From positions 310,001 to 374,000 of the forward strand of contig NZ_CP136136.1 of NCBI RefSeq assembly GCF_038024875.1: a stretch of DNA of 64,000 nucleotides. The letters run 5' to 3'. Below, piece by piece: positions 8,907-17,591 of the stretch (its first letter is position 1; each line of letters opens with the position of its first letter). This stretch comes from Gordonia rubripertincta (GTDB lineage Bacteria > Actinomycetota > Actinomycetes > Mycobacteriales > Mycobacteriaceae). Below the pieces are notes generated by a model. That model made no database searches and was not told the origin of the DNA. It saw only the letters and a list, made by a program, of their open reading frames with translations. Made by a program: the position numbers and the translations under genes.

Positions 8907-9176
8907 CTAGCCCCGCGCGGCGATCCGCGCCTGGACCTCGGGGCGTCGGAGCGGGGGCACCGTCTTCGGCGGCTGACGCCGCTCGGGCAGGGCGTCGAGC
9001 AGGGTGCGGGTGGCCGCGGTGACGGCGGTGACCGCGGCCTCGAAGGCCTCGGCGTTCGCCGGCGAGGGGTGCCGCACGCCGCTCACCTTGCGGACGTATT
9101 GCCGGGCGGCCGCCTCGACCTCGTCGGCCGTGGCGGGCGGTTCCAGTCCGCGCAGTTCGGTGATGTTGCGGCACAT
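8907..9176 (-). CDS. DUF2277 family protein
   Basis: This 89-aa conserved actinobacterial protein begins MCRNITELRGLEPPATADEVEAAARQYVRKVSG, the characteristic start of DUF2277. The invariant early CRNI and RGLEPPAT segments and a downstream helix (NAEAFEAAVTAVTAATRTLLDAL) are present; the tail is basic and proline-rich. The function of this family is unknown. It sits 57 bp downstream of the quinone oxidoreductase gene on the same strand. The IS element ends 8 bp after its stop codon, so the coding region is intact but whatever followed it may have been displaced. Confidence 0.9.
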   Translation of the reverse strand: MCRNITELRGLEPPATADEVEAAARQYVRKVSGVRHPSPANAEAFEAAVTAVTAATRTLLDALPERRQPPKTVPPLRRPEVQARIAARG

Positions 9177-9233
9177 GGCGGTTCCCTTCGCAGGTGGTTT
9201 CTTCTGCGGTCGTCGCCGGCCGGGCCGATGTCC

Positions 9234-10202
9234 TCAGTCGCCGATCTTGACGACCGCCTTACCCAGGATCCGCCCCTCGGCGAGATCGGTCAACGCCTCG
9301 GGCAGCTGATCCAGCGAGTAGGTGACGTTGACCTGCGGGGTCATGCCGTCGGCGATCATCTGGGCCAGCTCCTCGTGCAGGATCGCCGGGAGCTCCGGGT
9401 GGGTGCGCACGTACTCGCCCCACGCAGCACCGACGACGGCGATGTTGCGGAACAGCACGCGGTTGAGCTTGACCGTCGGGATGCCTCCCGCGGCGAAGCC
9501 GACCACGACGTAACGGCCGTCCGGCGCGACTTGGCGCAGCGCCTCGTCGAAGACCTCGCCGCCGGACGGGTCGATCATGACGTCGACGCCCTTGGGCGCG
9601 ACCTCCCGGAGCTTGTCGCCCCAGCCCTCTTCGAGCTGCACGATCTCGTCGGCGCCCGCGCTGCGCAGCAACTCCTCGGCCCCCTTGCGATGGACGATGG
9701 CGACGACCTTGGCACCCATGGCCTTCGCGACCATGATCGAGGCGGTGCCGACGCCGCCGGCCGCGCCCAGAACACCGACGACCTCGCCGGGCTGGGTGTG
9801 CGCGCGGGTCTTCAGCGCGAACAGGGCGGTCTGGTAGTTGATGCCCATCGCCGAACCCTGCTCGAAGCTGAGTCCGTCGGGCAGCGGCAGCAGCTGCTCC
9901 GGCGCGGCGGCGACCTGTTCGGCGAAACCGCCGACGATCGATGCGACGAGGACCTTGTCCCCCACCTTCACCGACGAACCCTCGGGCGCCGACCGCACCA
10001 CACCGGCGACCTCGGTGCCCGGGGTGAACGGGGTGGGCACGCGGAGCTGGTACTTCCCCTGGCTCATCAGGAGGTCCGGAAAACACACACCGCAGGACTT
10101 GACGTCGACGACGACCTGACCGTCAGCGGGAGTGGGATCGGGGACCTCGGTCAATTCGAGTCCGGAAGGGCCTGTCTCTGCACTGAGTACCTGAGCTTTC
10201 AT
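9234..10202 (-). CDS. NADPH:quinone oxidoreductase-like MDR protein
   Basis: This 322-aa medium-chain dehydrogenase/reductase is of the zinc-independent quinone reductase type. It predicts NADPH-dependent reduction of quinones or enones in the cytoplasm. The N-terminal catalytic fold includes SCGVCFPDLLMSQGKYQ and PGTEVAGVV. The Rossmann motif is GVLGAAGGVGTASIMVAKAMGAKVVAI (about residues 135-160), and GGEVFDEALR and ATYSL-type C-terminal segments complete the domain. The structural zinc cysteines of true alcohol dehydrogenases are absent. ATG 10202 is preferred over GTG 10211. The substrate is unknown. It is divergent from the methyltransferase at 10252. Confidence 0.85.
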   Translation of the reverse strand: MKAQVLSAETGPSGLELTEVPDPTPADGQVVVDVKSCGVCFPDLLMSQGKYQLRVPTPFTPGTEVAGVVRSAPEGSSVKVGDKVLVASIVGGFAEQVAAAPEQLLPLPDGLSFEQGSAMGINYQTALFALKTRAHTQPGEVVGVLGAAGGVGTASIMVAKAMGAKVVAIVHRKGAEELLRSAGADEIVQLEEGWGDKLREVAPKGVDVMIDPSGGEVFDEALRQVAPDGRYVVVGFAAGGIPTVKLNRVLFRNIAVVGAAWGEYVRTHPELPAILHEELAQMIADGMTPQVNVTYSLDQLPEALTDLAEGRILGKAVVKIGD

Positions 10203-10251
10203 ACCGGTCACCCTACGCGGCGCCGCTCACACACCCGATAGGATCTGTGCC

Positions 10252-10944
10252 ATGTCACAGTCCACGGCGCCGTCGCCGAACGCACCGTCCCCCGAACGCC
10301 GCAAAGTCGCCGACGAAGCACCCGGCTTCATGCCGCTCGACGAGGCACAGACGCTGTTCGAGATCGCCGGAGAGTATCTGTCCCAACCGGATTCGACGAA
10401 GGTCGGCGTGGAGATCGGCACCTACTGCGGAAAGTCCACGGTCTTCCTGGGTTCGGCCGCCGAGGCCAACGACGCCGTCATCGTCACGGTCGACCATCAC
10501 CGCGGTTCCGAAGAGCATCAGCCGGGCTGGGAGTACCACGACGAGTCGCTGGTCGACCCGCACACCGGCGCACTCGACACCTCGGCTCGATTCCGCCGCA
10601 CCATGTTCGACGCCGGCCTGGAGAAGACCGTCGTCGGACTCCTCGCGCCGTCGACCGTCGCCGCCCGGATCTGGGGCAAGCCCGCCGACTTCGTCTTCAT
10701 CGACGGCGGCCACAGCATGGAAGCCGCCCAGAACGATCTCGACGGCTGGGCGCCGTGGGTCCGCATCGGCGGCGCCCTGCTGATCCACGACGTCTTCCCC
10801 GACCCCGCCGACGGCGGACGCCCGCCCTACGAGATCTATTGCCAGGCACTGGCAACCGGCCAGTTCACCGAGGTCCGGGCCGAGGGCTCACTACGCGTGC
10901 TGCGGCGCGACTCGGGTGAGGTCGGGGCGCCGCTGAAGGCCTGA
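10252..10944 (+). CDS. Class I SAM-dependent methyltransferase (Methyltransf_24 type)
   Basis: This 230-aa soluble protein has a Rossmann-like SAM fold. Motif I is VGVEIGTYCGKSTVFLGSAA (about residues 50-70). The acidic ribose-binding residue lies in VTVDHHRGSEEHQ, and a later strand reads DFVFIDGGHSMEAAQNDLDGWAPWVRIGGALLIHDVF, typical of the O-methyltransferase-like Methyltransf_24 group. The first ~30 residues are low-complexity (Ser/Pro-rich). It is divergent from the quinone reductase and not obviously in an operon. The methyl acceptor is unknown, and some members of this fold group may not methylate at all. Confidence 0.82.
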   Translation: MSQSTAPSPNAPSPERRKVADEAPGFMPLDEAQTLFEIAGEYLSQPDSTKVGVEIGTYCGKSTVFLGSAAEANDAVIVTVDHHRGSEEHQPGWEYHDESLVDPHTGALDTSARFRRTMFDAGLEKTVVGLLAPSTVAARIWGKPADFVFIDGGHSMEAAQNDLDGWAPWVRIGGALLIHDVFPDPADGGRPPYEIYCQALATGQFTEVRAEGSLRVLRRDSGEVGAPLKA

Positions 10945-11038
10945 CCGGAGGCCCTACTACCGAAAGTCGTTGCCACACCGTCTGACAACCCGCTCGACAC
11001 CGAACAGAATTGTCGGTGACCGATCGTATGGTGTTGTC

Positions 11039-12671
11039 ATGGCCTTCGAGTTCGGCGACACCACCCCCACCGGGGACCTCCCCGGCGAGGGTTTCGACGT
11101 GCTCGAACCCTTGGCCGGACTGTCGGCCGAAGCACTCGTCAGCACCGCCGCGTACTCGGCCTCGATGAACGCGGTCAACACCTGCCGCATCCTGATGGCC
11201 GCCAGCCTGCTGCACGAACAACGCGAAGAGGAATACCTCCTGCATCGCAGCTGGCTCCACACCGGACAAGCACAATCGGTCGACGAACTACTCAACAAGA
11301 CCGCAAACGCAGCCGCAGGTGTGGACCCCTACGCCGAGCACGGACCCAACGGATTCGAACAAGCCACCGCCGAACTCGGTGCCGCACTGAACCTAACCGC
11401 CGCCGAAGCCCGCGACCTCATCCGCACCGGCGACGCCATGCGGTACCGACTCCCACTCACCGGCACCGCGCTCGCCTGCGCACGAATCGACTTGCGCCGA
11501 TTCACCATCGCCCTCACACGCACCGACTTCGTCGACGACGCCACCATGCCGATCGTCGATGCGCACCTGGCCGAAGCGATCCTGGCACGCGACCCCATGT
11601 CCACCACACGATTCACCGCACTCGTCGACCAGATCGTGCACAAACACGCTCCCGATGCGGTCCGCCGACGCAACGACCACGCCACCCGCGACCGCGAAGT
11701 GACGATCCGACCCGACCGGTTCCAGCCCGGCCGCTCCCGCATCACCGGCAACCTGCCCCACACCGACGCCGCCGCCCTCAATGCCCAGCTGACCGCCATC
11801 GCCACCACCGTCCACCCGAGTGATGGGCGCACCATGTCTCAGCGCCGGGCCGACGCCCTCCTCGCTCTCGCCCACGGCCGGCGGGCACTCGACTGTCACT
11901 GCCCCGACTGCGCACCCGAACCCGCCGAGCAAGACCTCGACACGCTCGAGCCCACCCCAACCCGTTGAAACCGAGGCTCCGGCAGATGAACCCGCCGACA
12001 CCTCACCGTCCTGCTCGTGCGCGGGCCACGGCCCCCGGCCGACCTTTCACATCATCGGCAACCTCTCGACGCTCGTCGGCCTCGACAACGACCCCGGCAT
12101 GCTCGACGGCCACGGCCTCATCGACGCCGACACCATGCGCAGCCTGCTCGCCGATGCCATCTGTGATGTCGTCACCGCCGGGGTCGGCAACGGACCAAGC
12201 GACGCCGACGCCCAAGCAGCCGCAGCCGCGAGCCGGTATGTACCCAGCCGCAAACTCCAGTCACTCGTGCGGGCCGGCGAACTGTGCTGTACCTTCCCCG
12301 GCTGCAACCAGCCCGTCTGGATCTCCGACCTCGACCACACCCACCCGTTCGATCACACCAACCCCGACCACGGCGGGAAAACCAGCGAGCGCAACCTGAA
12401 ACCGTTGTGTCGGTTCCACCACCGCATCAAAACCTTCGGGGCGTGGCAGGACTCTCAGGACGAGTACATGTCGATCTGGTTCGAATCGCCCACCGGTCAC
12501 GTCTATCAGGGCAACTCGTTCACCGGACGGGACCTCTTCGGCGCCCTGACACCGCGAAAGCCACCCGATCACCCCGCCCGGCAACGGATCGCCGACGATC
12601 GGGCCGCCCGCACCACAACTCATCGTCGAAAACTCGACGAGTGGGACATTGCCAACCCACCGCCCTTCTGA
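11039..12671 (+). pseudogene. DUF222/HNH endonuclease-like gene, reading frame broken at 11955-11958
   Basis: Two consecutive frames encode one DUF222-HNH protein. The first, from ATG 11039, gives the DUF222 part and stops at 11968. The second frame continues the protein (PVETEAPADEPAD...) through a zinc-site-like CSCAGHG to a C-terminal HNH domain: GCNQPVWISDLDHTHPFDHT followed by NLKPLCRFHHRIKTFGAW, with the metal-binding His residues intact. Removing one C from the CCCC run at 11955-11958 joins both parts into about 543 residues. These proteins are abundant and often mobile in Gordonia and mycobacteria; a role in DNA transfer or self-splicing elements is suspected but unproven. The break may be a real mutation or a base-calling error, since the same octamer recurs at two other breaks. 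Confidence 0.85.
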
Positions 12672-12709
12672 GCGGGAGCAGGTGGGTGGGTGGAGGCTGA
12701 CTCGATACG

Positions 12710-12767
12710 CCTCGTCGCAAGCTCCTCGGCTACACAGCCAACAGGCCGGGGGCCTCGTCGCAAGCTC
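12710..12767. repeat. Direct repeat CCTCGTCGCAAGCTC (two copies)
   Basis: The 15-mer occurs at 12710-12724 and 12753-12767, 28 bp apart, between the convergent HNH and SDR genes. The second copy overlaps the SDR stop codon. The left copy sits within CTCGATACG-type sequence that looks like dispersed intergenic repeats in Gordonia genomes (recollection, not checked). Confidence 0.6.
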
Positions 12768-13534
12768 TACTCAGGGAGCGAACCGGCGAGCATCGCGCGC
12801 GCCTTTCCGAGTACGTCGGGATACCGCTTGAGGTGGGCGCCACCGTTCACGTCGAAGGCCGCGCCGGTGATCCATCGGGCTTTCTCGGAGGCGAGAAAGA
12901 CGATGGTGTCGGCGATCTCGGCCGGTTCGCCGCTGCGTCCCAACGGGGTGTTCTCGATGTACTCCTCGGTGAGACCGGGCACGAATCCGATGCCCTCGGT
13001 CAGCGGCGTCTGCACAAGTCCCGGCGACACGGCATTGACGCGAATCCGTCGGTCCGCCAACTCGAGTGCCGCGACCTCGACCAGCATCAGAACACCCGCC
13101 TTCGACGCGCAGTACGAACCCATCCCGGCACCTGGCTGACGTCCGTTGAGCGAGGCGATGCAGGTGATCGAACCGCCATCCGCTATCCGACGACCGGCGT
13201 GCTTGACCACCAGGAACGTGCCCGTCAGGCAGACGTCCACGGTGTGCTGCCAGGCGCTGAGCTCGAGTTCGGTGAGCGCACCGGGATCAGACAGTCCCGC
13301 ACAGTTCACCACGGTGTCGAACTCTCCCGCCGCGTCGAACGCCGCGACCACCGAGTCCTCGTCGGTGACGTCGAGACGCAGTGCGCGGACGGTGTCGCCG
13401 CGCTCGGCGGCGACCCTCTCCGCACTCTCGACGTCGACGTCGGCGACGACGACCTCCACACCCTCGGCCGTCAGGGCGCCGACCGTCGCGAGCCCGATGC
13501 CCGACGCCCCGCCGATGACGACGGCGCGCTTCAC
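12767..13534 (-). CDS. Short-chain dehydrogenase/reductase
   Basis: This 255-aa NAD(P)-dependent oxidoreductase has the glycine motif GGASGIGLAT near residue 8, the strand-2 acidic residue in VVVADVDVES (favouring NAD), NCAG near 82 and the catalytic Ser and YxxxK in SLNGRQPGAGMGSYCASKAG (about 131-150). The C-terminus WITGAAFDVNGG is the classical SDR ending. The GTG start at 13534 overlaps the hydrolase stop as GTGA, so a longer frame starting upstream is rejected. It is the last gene of a monooxygenase-hydrolase-SDR operon and probably oxidises the alcohol produced or consumed there. Confidence 0.9.
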   Translation of the reverse strand: MKRAVVIGGASGIGLATVGALTAEGVEVVVADVDVESAERVAAERGDTVRALRLDVTDEDSVVAAFDAAGEFDTVVNCAGLSDPGALTELELSAWQHTVDVCLTGTFLVVKHAGRRIADGGSITCIASLNGRQPGAGMGSYCASKAGVLMLVEVAALELADRRIRVNAVSPGLVQTPLTEGIGFVPGLTEEYIENTPLGRSGEPAEIADTIVFLASEKARWITGAAFDVNGGAHLKRYPDVLGKARAMLAGSLPE

Positions 13535-14472
13535 CGGGTGCTCACCGTCTGCTCGGCGAGGTGCCGGGCGAGGAACGAGATCGCATGTCCGACACACGGT
13601 TCGAACCAGTCGTTGCCTTCGAACACGTCGAAGTGATCACACGGGTAGTGCCGGACCTCGGCGCGTGCCTTGAACGCCGTCTTGGCCGCCGAATGTGGTG
13701 GTGCGGCGGAGTCGTGATCGGCGATCTGGACGAGCACCGGGGCGGCGATGTCGCCGACGTGTTTGTCCGCGCGGAAACCGCCGATCTCCAGGCCCACCGA
13801 CGCGTCGACCTCGTTGCGCCACGACGGTCCGGCGATCGCGAGGTAGCTCTCCAGGAATCCCGGTGCGGTCAGTGCTGCATCGCGATCGCCCGGCTTGCCG
13901 ACGACGCGCATCATCTTCGGGCCGCGACCCAGCTTCGAGGAGACCGCGCTCGCCACTGCCGATGCCGTCGAGCGTGCGATGGCCGCTCCCCCGACCTGGT
14001 CGTAGGCCACGCGGCCGGCGGCCAGGCCGTTCACCAGCGGGATCACCGAGACCACCGCGGCGATGTCGGTGCGGCCGCTGGAGACGGTCAGCGCGTGACC
14101 CCCCGACTGCGAGACTCCCCAGAGGATCACCCGATCCGGGTCGACGCCGGGCTGCTTCTTCGCCGCCACGATCGCAGCCCGATAGTCGTCGGCCTGACGT
14201 TCGAGCGAGATCTGCTGTCTCGGTTGCCCTCCCGACAACCCGAAGCCTCGGTAGTCGAACGCGAAGACCGCGAGGCCCGCCTTCGCGAAGCGTTGCGCGA
14301 ACGGCGCGAGACCCGAGTCCTTGGTGCCCGCGAAACCATGCGCCATCACGACGACGGGGCGTTTTCCGTCGACCTCGAAGGGCGAGCCCGACGAACCGGC
14401 GAAGAACCACGCGTCGCAATCGATGCCGGACGACGGGAAACGAACGGACTGAGCTCCGGACGGTGCGGTCAT
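13531..14472 (-). CDS. Alpha/beta hydrolase
   Basis: This 313-aa cytoplasmic hydrolase resembles the S15/DUF-type group acting on esters or lactones. The oxyanion segment is VVMAHGFAGTKDSGLAPFAQRF, followed by the conserved FDYRGFGLSGG. The nucleophile elbow reads ILWGVSQSGGHAL, so the usual GxSxG is GVSQS with Ser in the fifth place. The Asp and His candidates are in VLVQIADHDSAAPP and YPCDHFDVFEG. Start ATG 14472 overlaps the monooxygenase stop (ATGA). Placed between an FMO-type monooxygenase and an SDR, it may open an ester or lactone made by oxygenation; this is inferred from operon context only. Confidence 0.85.
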   Translation of the reverse strand: MTAPSGAQSVRFPSSGIDCDAWFFAGSSGSPFEVDGKRPVVVMAHGFAGTKDSGLAPFAQRFAKAGLAVFAFDYRGFGLSGGQPRQQISLERQADDYRAAIVAAKKQPGVDPDRVILWGVSQSGGHALTVSSGRTDIAAVVSVIPLVNGLAAGRVAYDQVGGAAIARSTASAVASAVSSKLGRGPKMMRVVGKPGDRDAALTAPGFLESYLAIAGPSWRNEVDASVGLEIGGFRADKHVGDIAAPVLVQIADHDSAAPPHSAAKTAFKARAEVRHYPCDHFDVFEGNDWFEPCVGHAISFLARHLAEQTVSTR

Positions 14473-15860
14473 GCGGTGGCCTCCGCTTCCGAGGCGGTGC
14501 CGACGGACACCGACTCCGCGACGCCCGCCCACGTCATCGGTCCCTGCTCCTGCGCGCGGCGTCGACCGTCGGGAATCTCCTTGGTACGCATGTTGTGTTC
14601 GTACAGATAGTGGTCGAGCTGTTGCGTGTGTCTGGCGCTCTGGACCATGTGGCCGGTGAAGAACTCGGTGTCGGCCGCGATCGTGGCCCGCATCTCCGCC
14701 ACCGACGGCGGCCGATAGTGGCCGGTCGCGTACGCGCCGATCAGGCGCGCCTGGCATTCGACGAACGGGAAGAGCGTCGGGACCGCCTGGGCGAAGCCGG
14801 CGAACACGAGATCGTCGATACCCGGGTAGAACATCCGCTTGTAGAGATCTATGCGGTTGTCGGGCGCGGAGATGAAATCGGGATCGAAGAACGGGAAAGT
14901 GATGTTGTAACCCGTTGCGTAGATGATGATGTCGAAGTCGTCGGAGGTGCCGTCGTCGAAGTGGACCGTAGACCCGTCGAGGCGACTGACGTTCGGCTTG
15001 GCGATGACGTCACCCGACCCGAGTCGCAGCGGCAGCTCCACCGACTGCGTCGGATGTGCCTCGAAGAACTTGTGATTCGGCGTCGGGAGACCGTAGTCCT
15101 CGGGACGGCCGGCGGTCACCGGCTGCATGATCTGCACGAACTTGCGCTGCCAGGCCATCGGGATGTGCGGCGAGGTCTTGTAGTACTTGTCGGCGGGCTT
15201 GCCGCCGAAGTACTTCGGCACGATCCAAGCGCCGGAGCGGGTGGACAGCGTCAGCTTGTTGTCGAGAGCCTTCGACGACAACTCCACGGCGATGTCGGCC
15301 GCACTGTTCCCCAGCCCGACAACCAGGATGCGCTTGCCCATGAACTCGTGCGGCGTCCGCGGATCGATGTAGTGGTGCGCGTGCATCTCGATGCCGTCGA
15401 ACCGGCCCGGGAAGTCGGGATACCGCGGGTCCCAGTGGTGCCCGTTGGCGACCACGAGGAGATCGAAGCGGCGTCGTTCACCGCGCTGGGTTTCCAGCTC
15501 CCACCCCCCGCCGCCGAGCCGACGGGCGTGCTCGATGCCGTTGGTGAACTCGATCGACGAGGTGAGATCGAAGGCCTCCGCGTAGGAGTCGAGATACGCC
15601 TTGATCTGCGTGTGGTGCGGGAAGTCCGGGTAATCGTCCGGCATCGGGAAGTCCCGGAACGACAGCTGATGCTTGGAGGTGTCGATGTGCAGCGACCGGT
15701 ATGCGCTGCTGTGCCCGTTCGGGTTACCGAAAGCCCAGTTGCCGCCGATGCGGTCCGAGCTCTCGAAGCAGGTGTACGGAACGCCGTAGTCGGTGAGCAT
15801 CTTGCCAGCGGTCAGGCCGCTGATCCCGGCTCCGATGATCGCGGTGGTCGGTAAAGGCAC
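14469..15860 (-). CDS. Flavin-containing monooxygenase (group B FMO type)
   Basis: This 463-aa FAD/NADPH monooxygenase has the N-terminal FAD site GAGISGLTAGKML with downstream Glu, then DRIGGNWAFGN. The fingerprint FDGIEMHAHHY fits FxGxxxHxxxY, the FMO version rather than the Baeyer-Villiger FxGxxxHxxxW(P/D). The second, NADPH-binding Rossmann motif is VVGLGNSAADIAVEL, and the C-terminal conserved stretch is IIYATGYNITFPFF. It probably oxygenates N, S or a ketone in a xenobiotic or steroid-like substrate. It is first in an operon with the hydrolase and SDR and divergent from a TetR gene, with a palindrome at 15906-15931 in its promoter region. Confidence 0.9.
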   Translation of the reverse strand: MPLPTTAIIGAGISGLTAGKMLTDYGVPYTCFESSDRIGGNWAFGNPNGHSSAYRSLHIDTSKHQLSFRDFPMPDDYPDFPHHTQIKAYLDSYAEAFDLTSSIEFTNGIEHARRLGGGGWELETQRGERRRFDLLVVANGHHWDPRYPDFPGRFDGIEMHAHHYIDPRTPHEFMGKRILVVGLGNSAADIAVELSSKALDNKLTLSTRSGAWIVPKYFGGKPADKYYKTSPHIPMAWQRKFVQIMQPVTAGRPEDYGLPTPNHKFFEAHPTQSVELPLRLGSGDVIAKPNVSRLDGSTVHFDDGTSDDFDIIIYATGYNITFPFFDPDFISAPDNRIDLYKRMFYPGIDDLVFAGFAQAVPTLFPFVECQARLIGAYATGHYRPPSVAEMRATIAADTEFFTGHMVQSARHTQQLDHYLYEHNMRTKEIPDGRRRAQEQGPMTWAGVAESVSVGTASEAEATA

Positions 15861-15905
15861 ACTGCCCCCTCTGGACGAACGTCAGCGATGATCAACCATC
15901 GCTCG

Positions 15906-15931
15906 GTAGACACAATCTGGTTTGTGTCTAC
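15906..15931. promoter_or_regulatory. TetR-type operator palindrome, FMO/TetR divergent region
   Basis: Perfect 10-bp arms GTAGACACAA and TTGTGTCTAC are separated by 6 bp (TCTGGT). It lies 46 bp upstream of the monooxygenase start and 113 bp upstream of the TetR start. A degenerate related half (TGTACACAG ... CTGTCTAC, about 15949-15975) follows. Autorepression plus control of the monooxygenase operon is the expected arrangement. Confidence 0.8.
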
Positions 15932-16043
15932 ACCCACGGCCCGGGCCGTGTACACAGATTCCGCGAACTGTCTACGCTTGTTAGTCTTCGGCGGAGTACC
16001 GACGACAGAGCAAGCCCAGGCGACGAGCGACGCAGGAGACCCC

Positions 16044-16646
16044 GTGACCGAGACGACCAACCCGTCGGTGCACGACCGGTTGCTCGACGCCACCGAGAAG
16101 TTGCTGGCCGAGAAGGGCATCAGGGCGACCACGATGCAGGAGGTCGCCGAGTCCGCCGGGGTCTCCCGGGCGTGGTTGTACCGGCACTACCCCGACAAGC
16201 CGTCGATGATCGGCGCGACCATCGTGCGGCTGACTGAATCGTTCTGGCGCGACGCACGCGCGGCGCTCGACGACATCGGCGATCTCGCCGGCCAGCTGAC
16301 CGCCGGCGTGCGGATCGGGCGCGGCGCCTACGACGACCCCGGAACCCTCCTCATGCGACTGCGCACCGATGAGCCGACAGAGTTCGCCGAGTGTGCGGGG
16401 GTCGGTGTGGTGAAACTGGTTCCCGACCTCGCCGGCTTCTGGTTCCCGTATGTCGAGGCAGCAGCCCGACGCGGGGAGATCCACGCCGGACACGATCTCC
16501 ACGAGGTCGCCGAATGGGTTGCGCGCGTGCTGATCAGCCTTGGCACGTCGCCAGGCGAGACCGTCGACATCGACGATGCCGAACAGGTCCGGCGCCACCT
16601 CGACCGTTTCGTTCTGCCCGGCCTGCGTACCGACCCGACCCCCTGA
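16044..16646 (+). CDS. TetR-family transcriptional regulator
   Basis: This 200-aa repressor-type protein has an N-terminal helix-turn-helix, LLAEKGIRATTMQEVAESAGVSRAWLYRHYPDK (residues about 18-52), which is canonical TetR. The C-terminal ligand domain is helical and ends PDLAGFWFPYVEAAARRGEIHAGHDLHEVAEWVARVL. The GTG start at 16044 is chosen because GCAGGAGAC lies 4-12 bp upstream. An earlier ATG at 15888 would run the protein through the promoter palindrome. It is divergent from the FMO operon and most likely its local regulator. The inducer is unknown. Confidence 0.88.
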   Translation: MTETTNPSVHDRLLDATEKLLAEKGIRATTMQEVAESAGVSRAWLYRHYPDKPSMIGATIVRLTESFWRDARAALDDIGDLAGQLTAGVRIGRGAYDDPGTLLMRLRTDEPTEFAECAGVGVVKLVPDLAGFWFPYVEAAARRGEIHAGHDLHEVAEWVARVLISLGTSPGETVDIDDAEQVRRHLDRFVLPGLRTDPTP

Positions 16647-16671
16647 CGACCCGGGCGTTTGCCGGCTGCCG

Positions 16672-17535
16672 TCAGTCGGGCACACCGGGCGGGATCGAGT
16701 TCAGCAGTGCACCCGCCTCCAGGCGCAACTGCTGTCCGGTCATGTAGCGGGAGGCGTCGGACGCCAGATACACGACGGCCTCGCTGATGTCCTCCGGCGG
16801 GATGAGATCGACCGGCATACCGTGCAGCGCCGCGAAGACGCCCTTGACGTCGTCGTACGTCGGCTTCTCGAGGTCGGGACGGAACAGACGGTAGATCTCG
16901 TCGTGGTGCACCATCGGGGTGTCGACGTTGCCGGGGTGGATGGCGTTCACCCGGATGCCCTTCGGCGCGAGGTTGCGTGCCAGGTCGTTGACCAGCCGCG
17001 CCACCGCCCGCTTCGAGTGGCTGTATCCCGAGGCTCCCGGTCCGGCCTCCTTCGACTCGAAGGAACCCATGAACGCCGCCATCGAACCGATGCAGATGAT
17101 CGACGCACCCGACTCCAGGTGCGGCACAGTCAGTTCGAGGGTGTTGATCACTCCGCGGAGGTTCACCGCGACCGTGTTGAGCCAGGTCACGGACGGGCTG
17201 TCGGGACCGAGTGGACTGACCCCGGCGTTGGCGACCACGATGTCGAGACGCCCGAACTCGGTCACCGCGTCGTCGATCGCGGCCTTGAGCGCATCTCGGC
17301 TGCGCACATCGGCGATCTTGGTGATGACGCGGCGATCGAAGGCGTCGACGATCTTCGCGGTCTGCGCCAGGTCGTCGGGTGTGCTCATCCCGTAGTTCAC
17401 CGTCGGGATCTGGTCGCAGATGTCGATTGCGATGATGTCGGCGCCCTGCTCGGCGAGCCGGGCGGCGTGGCTACGCCCTTGTCCGCGCGCCGCGCCGGTG
17501 ATCAGTGCGACCTTGCCGTCGAGCCGTGTGTCCAC
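16672..17535 (-). CDS. Mycofactocin-coupled SDR family oxidoreductase
   Basis: This 287-aa short-chain dehydrogenase carries the mycofactocin-type insertion after the second strand: DICDQIPTVNYGMSTPDDLAQTAKIVDAFDRR (about residues 38-70). In this subfamily the NAD is buried and does not exchange. The nucleotide motif is TGAARGQGRSHA, the active site is SMAAFMGSF ... YSHSK, and the C-terminus is YMTGQQLRLEAGALL. GTG 17535 is selected because AGGAG lies 6 bp upstream; the longer frame beyond it overlaps the LLM gene and is not credible. The family needs mycofactocin as electron acceptor (mft genes are not in this window). Probable substrates are alcohols or terpenoid/steroid-like compounds. Confidence 0.9.
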   Translation of the reverse strand: MDTRLDGKVALITGAARGQGRSHAARLAEQGADIIAIDICDQIPTVNYGMSTPDDLAQTAKIVDAFDRRVITKIADVRSRDALKAAIDDAVTEFGRLDIVVANAGVSPLGPDSPSVTWLNTVAVNLRGVINTLELTVPHLESGASIICIGSMAAFMGSFESKEAGPGASGYSHSKRAVARLVNDLARNLAPKGIRVNAIHPGNVDTPMVHHDEIYRLFRPDLEKPTYDDVKGVFAALHGMPVDLIPPEDISEAVVYLASDASRYMTGQQLRLEAGALLNSIPPGVPD

Positions 17536-17591
17536 GTGATTCTCCTCTGGTGTACAGACTCGGCCGAACGACGCCGACCGCGTTCGGCGGT

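Noticed and set aside
13534..13597. Longer N-terminus for the SDR gene
   Set aside because: It would read through the hydrolase gene; the GTG at 13534 forms a GTGA overlap and starts directly before the Rossmann strand.
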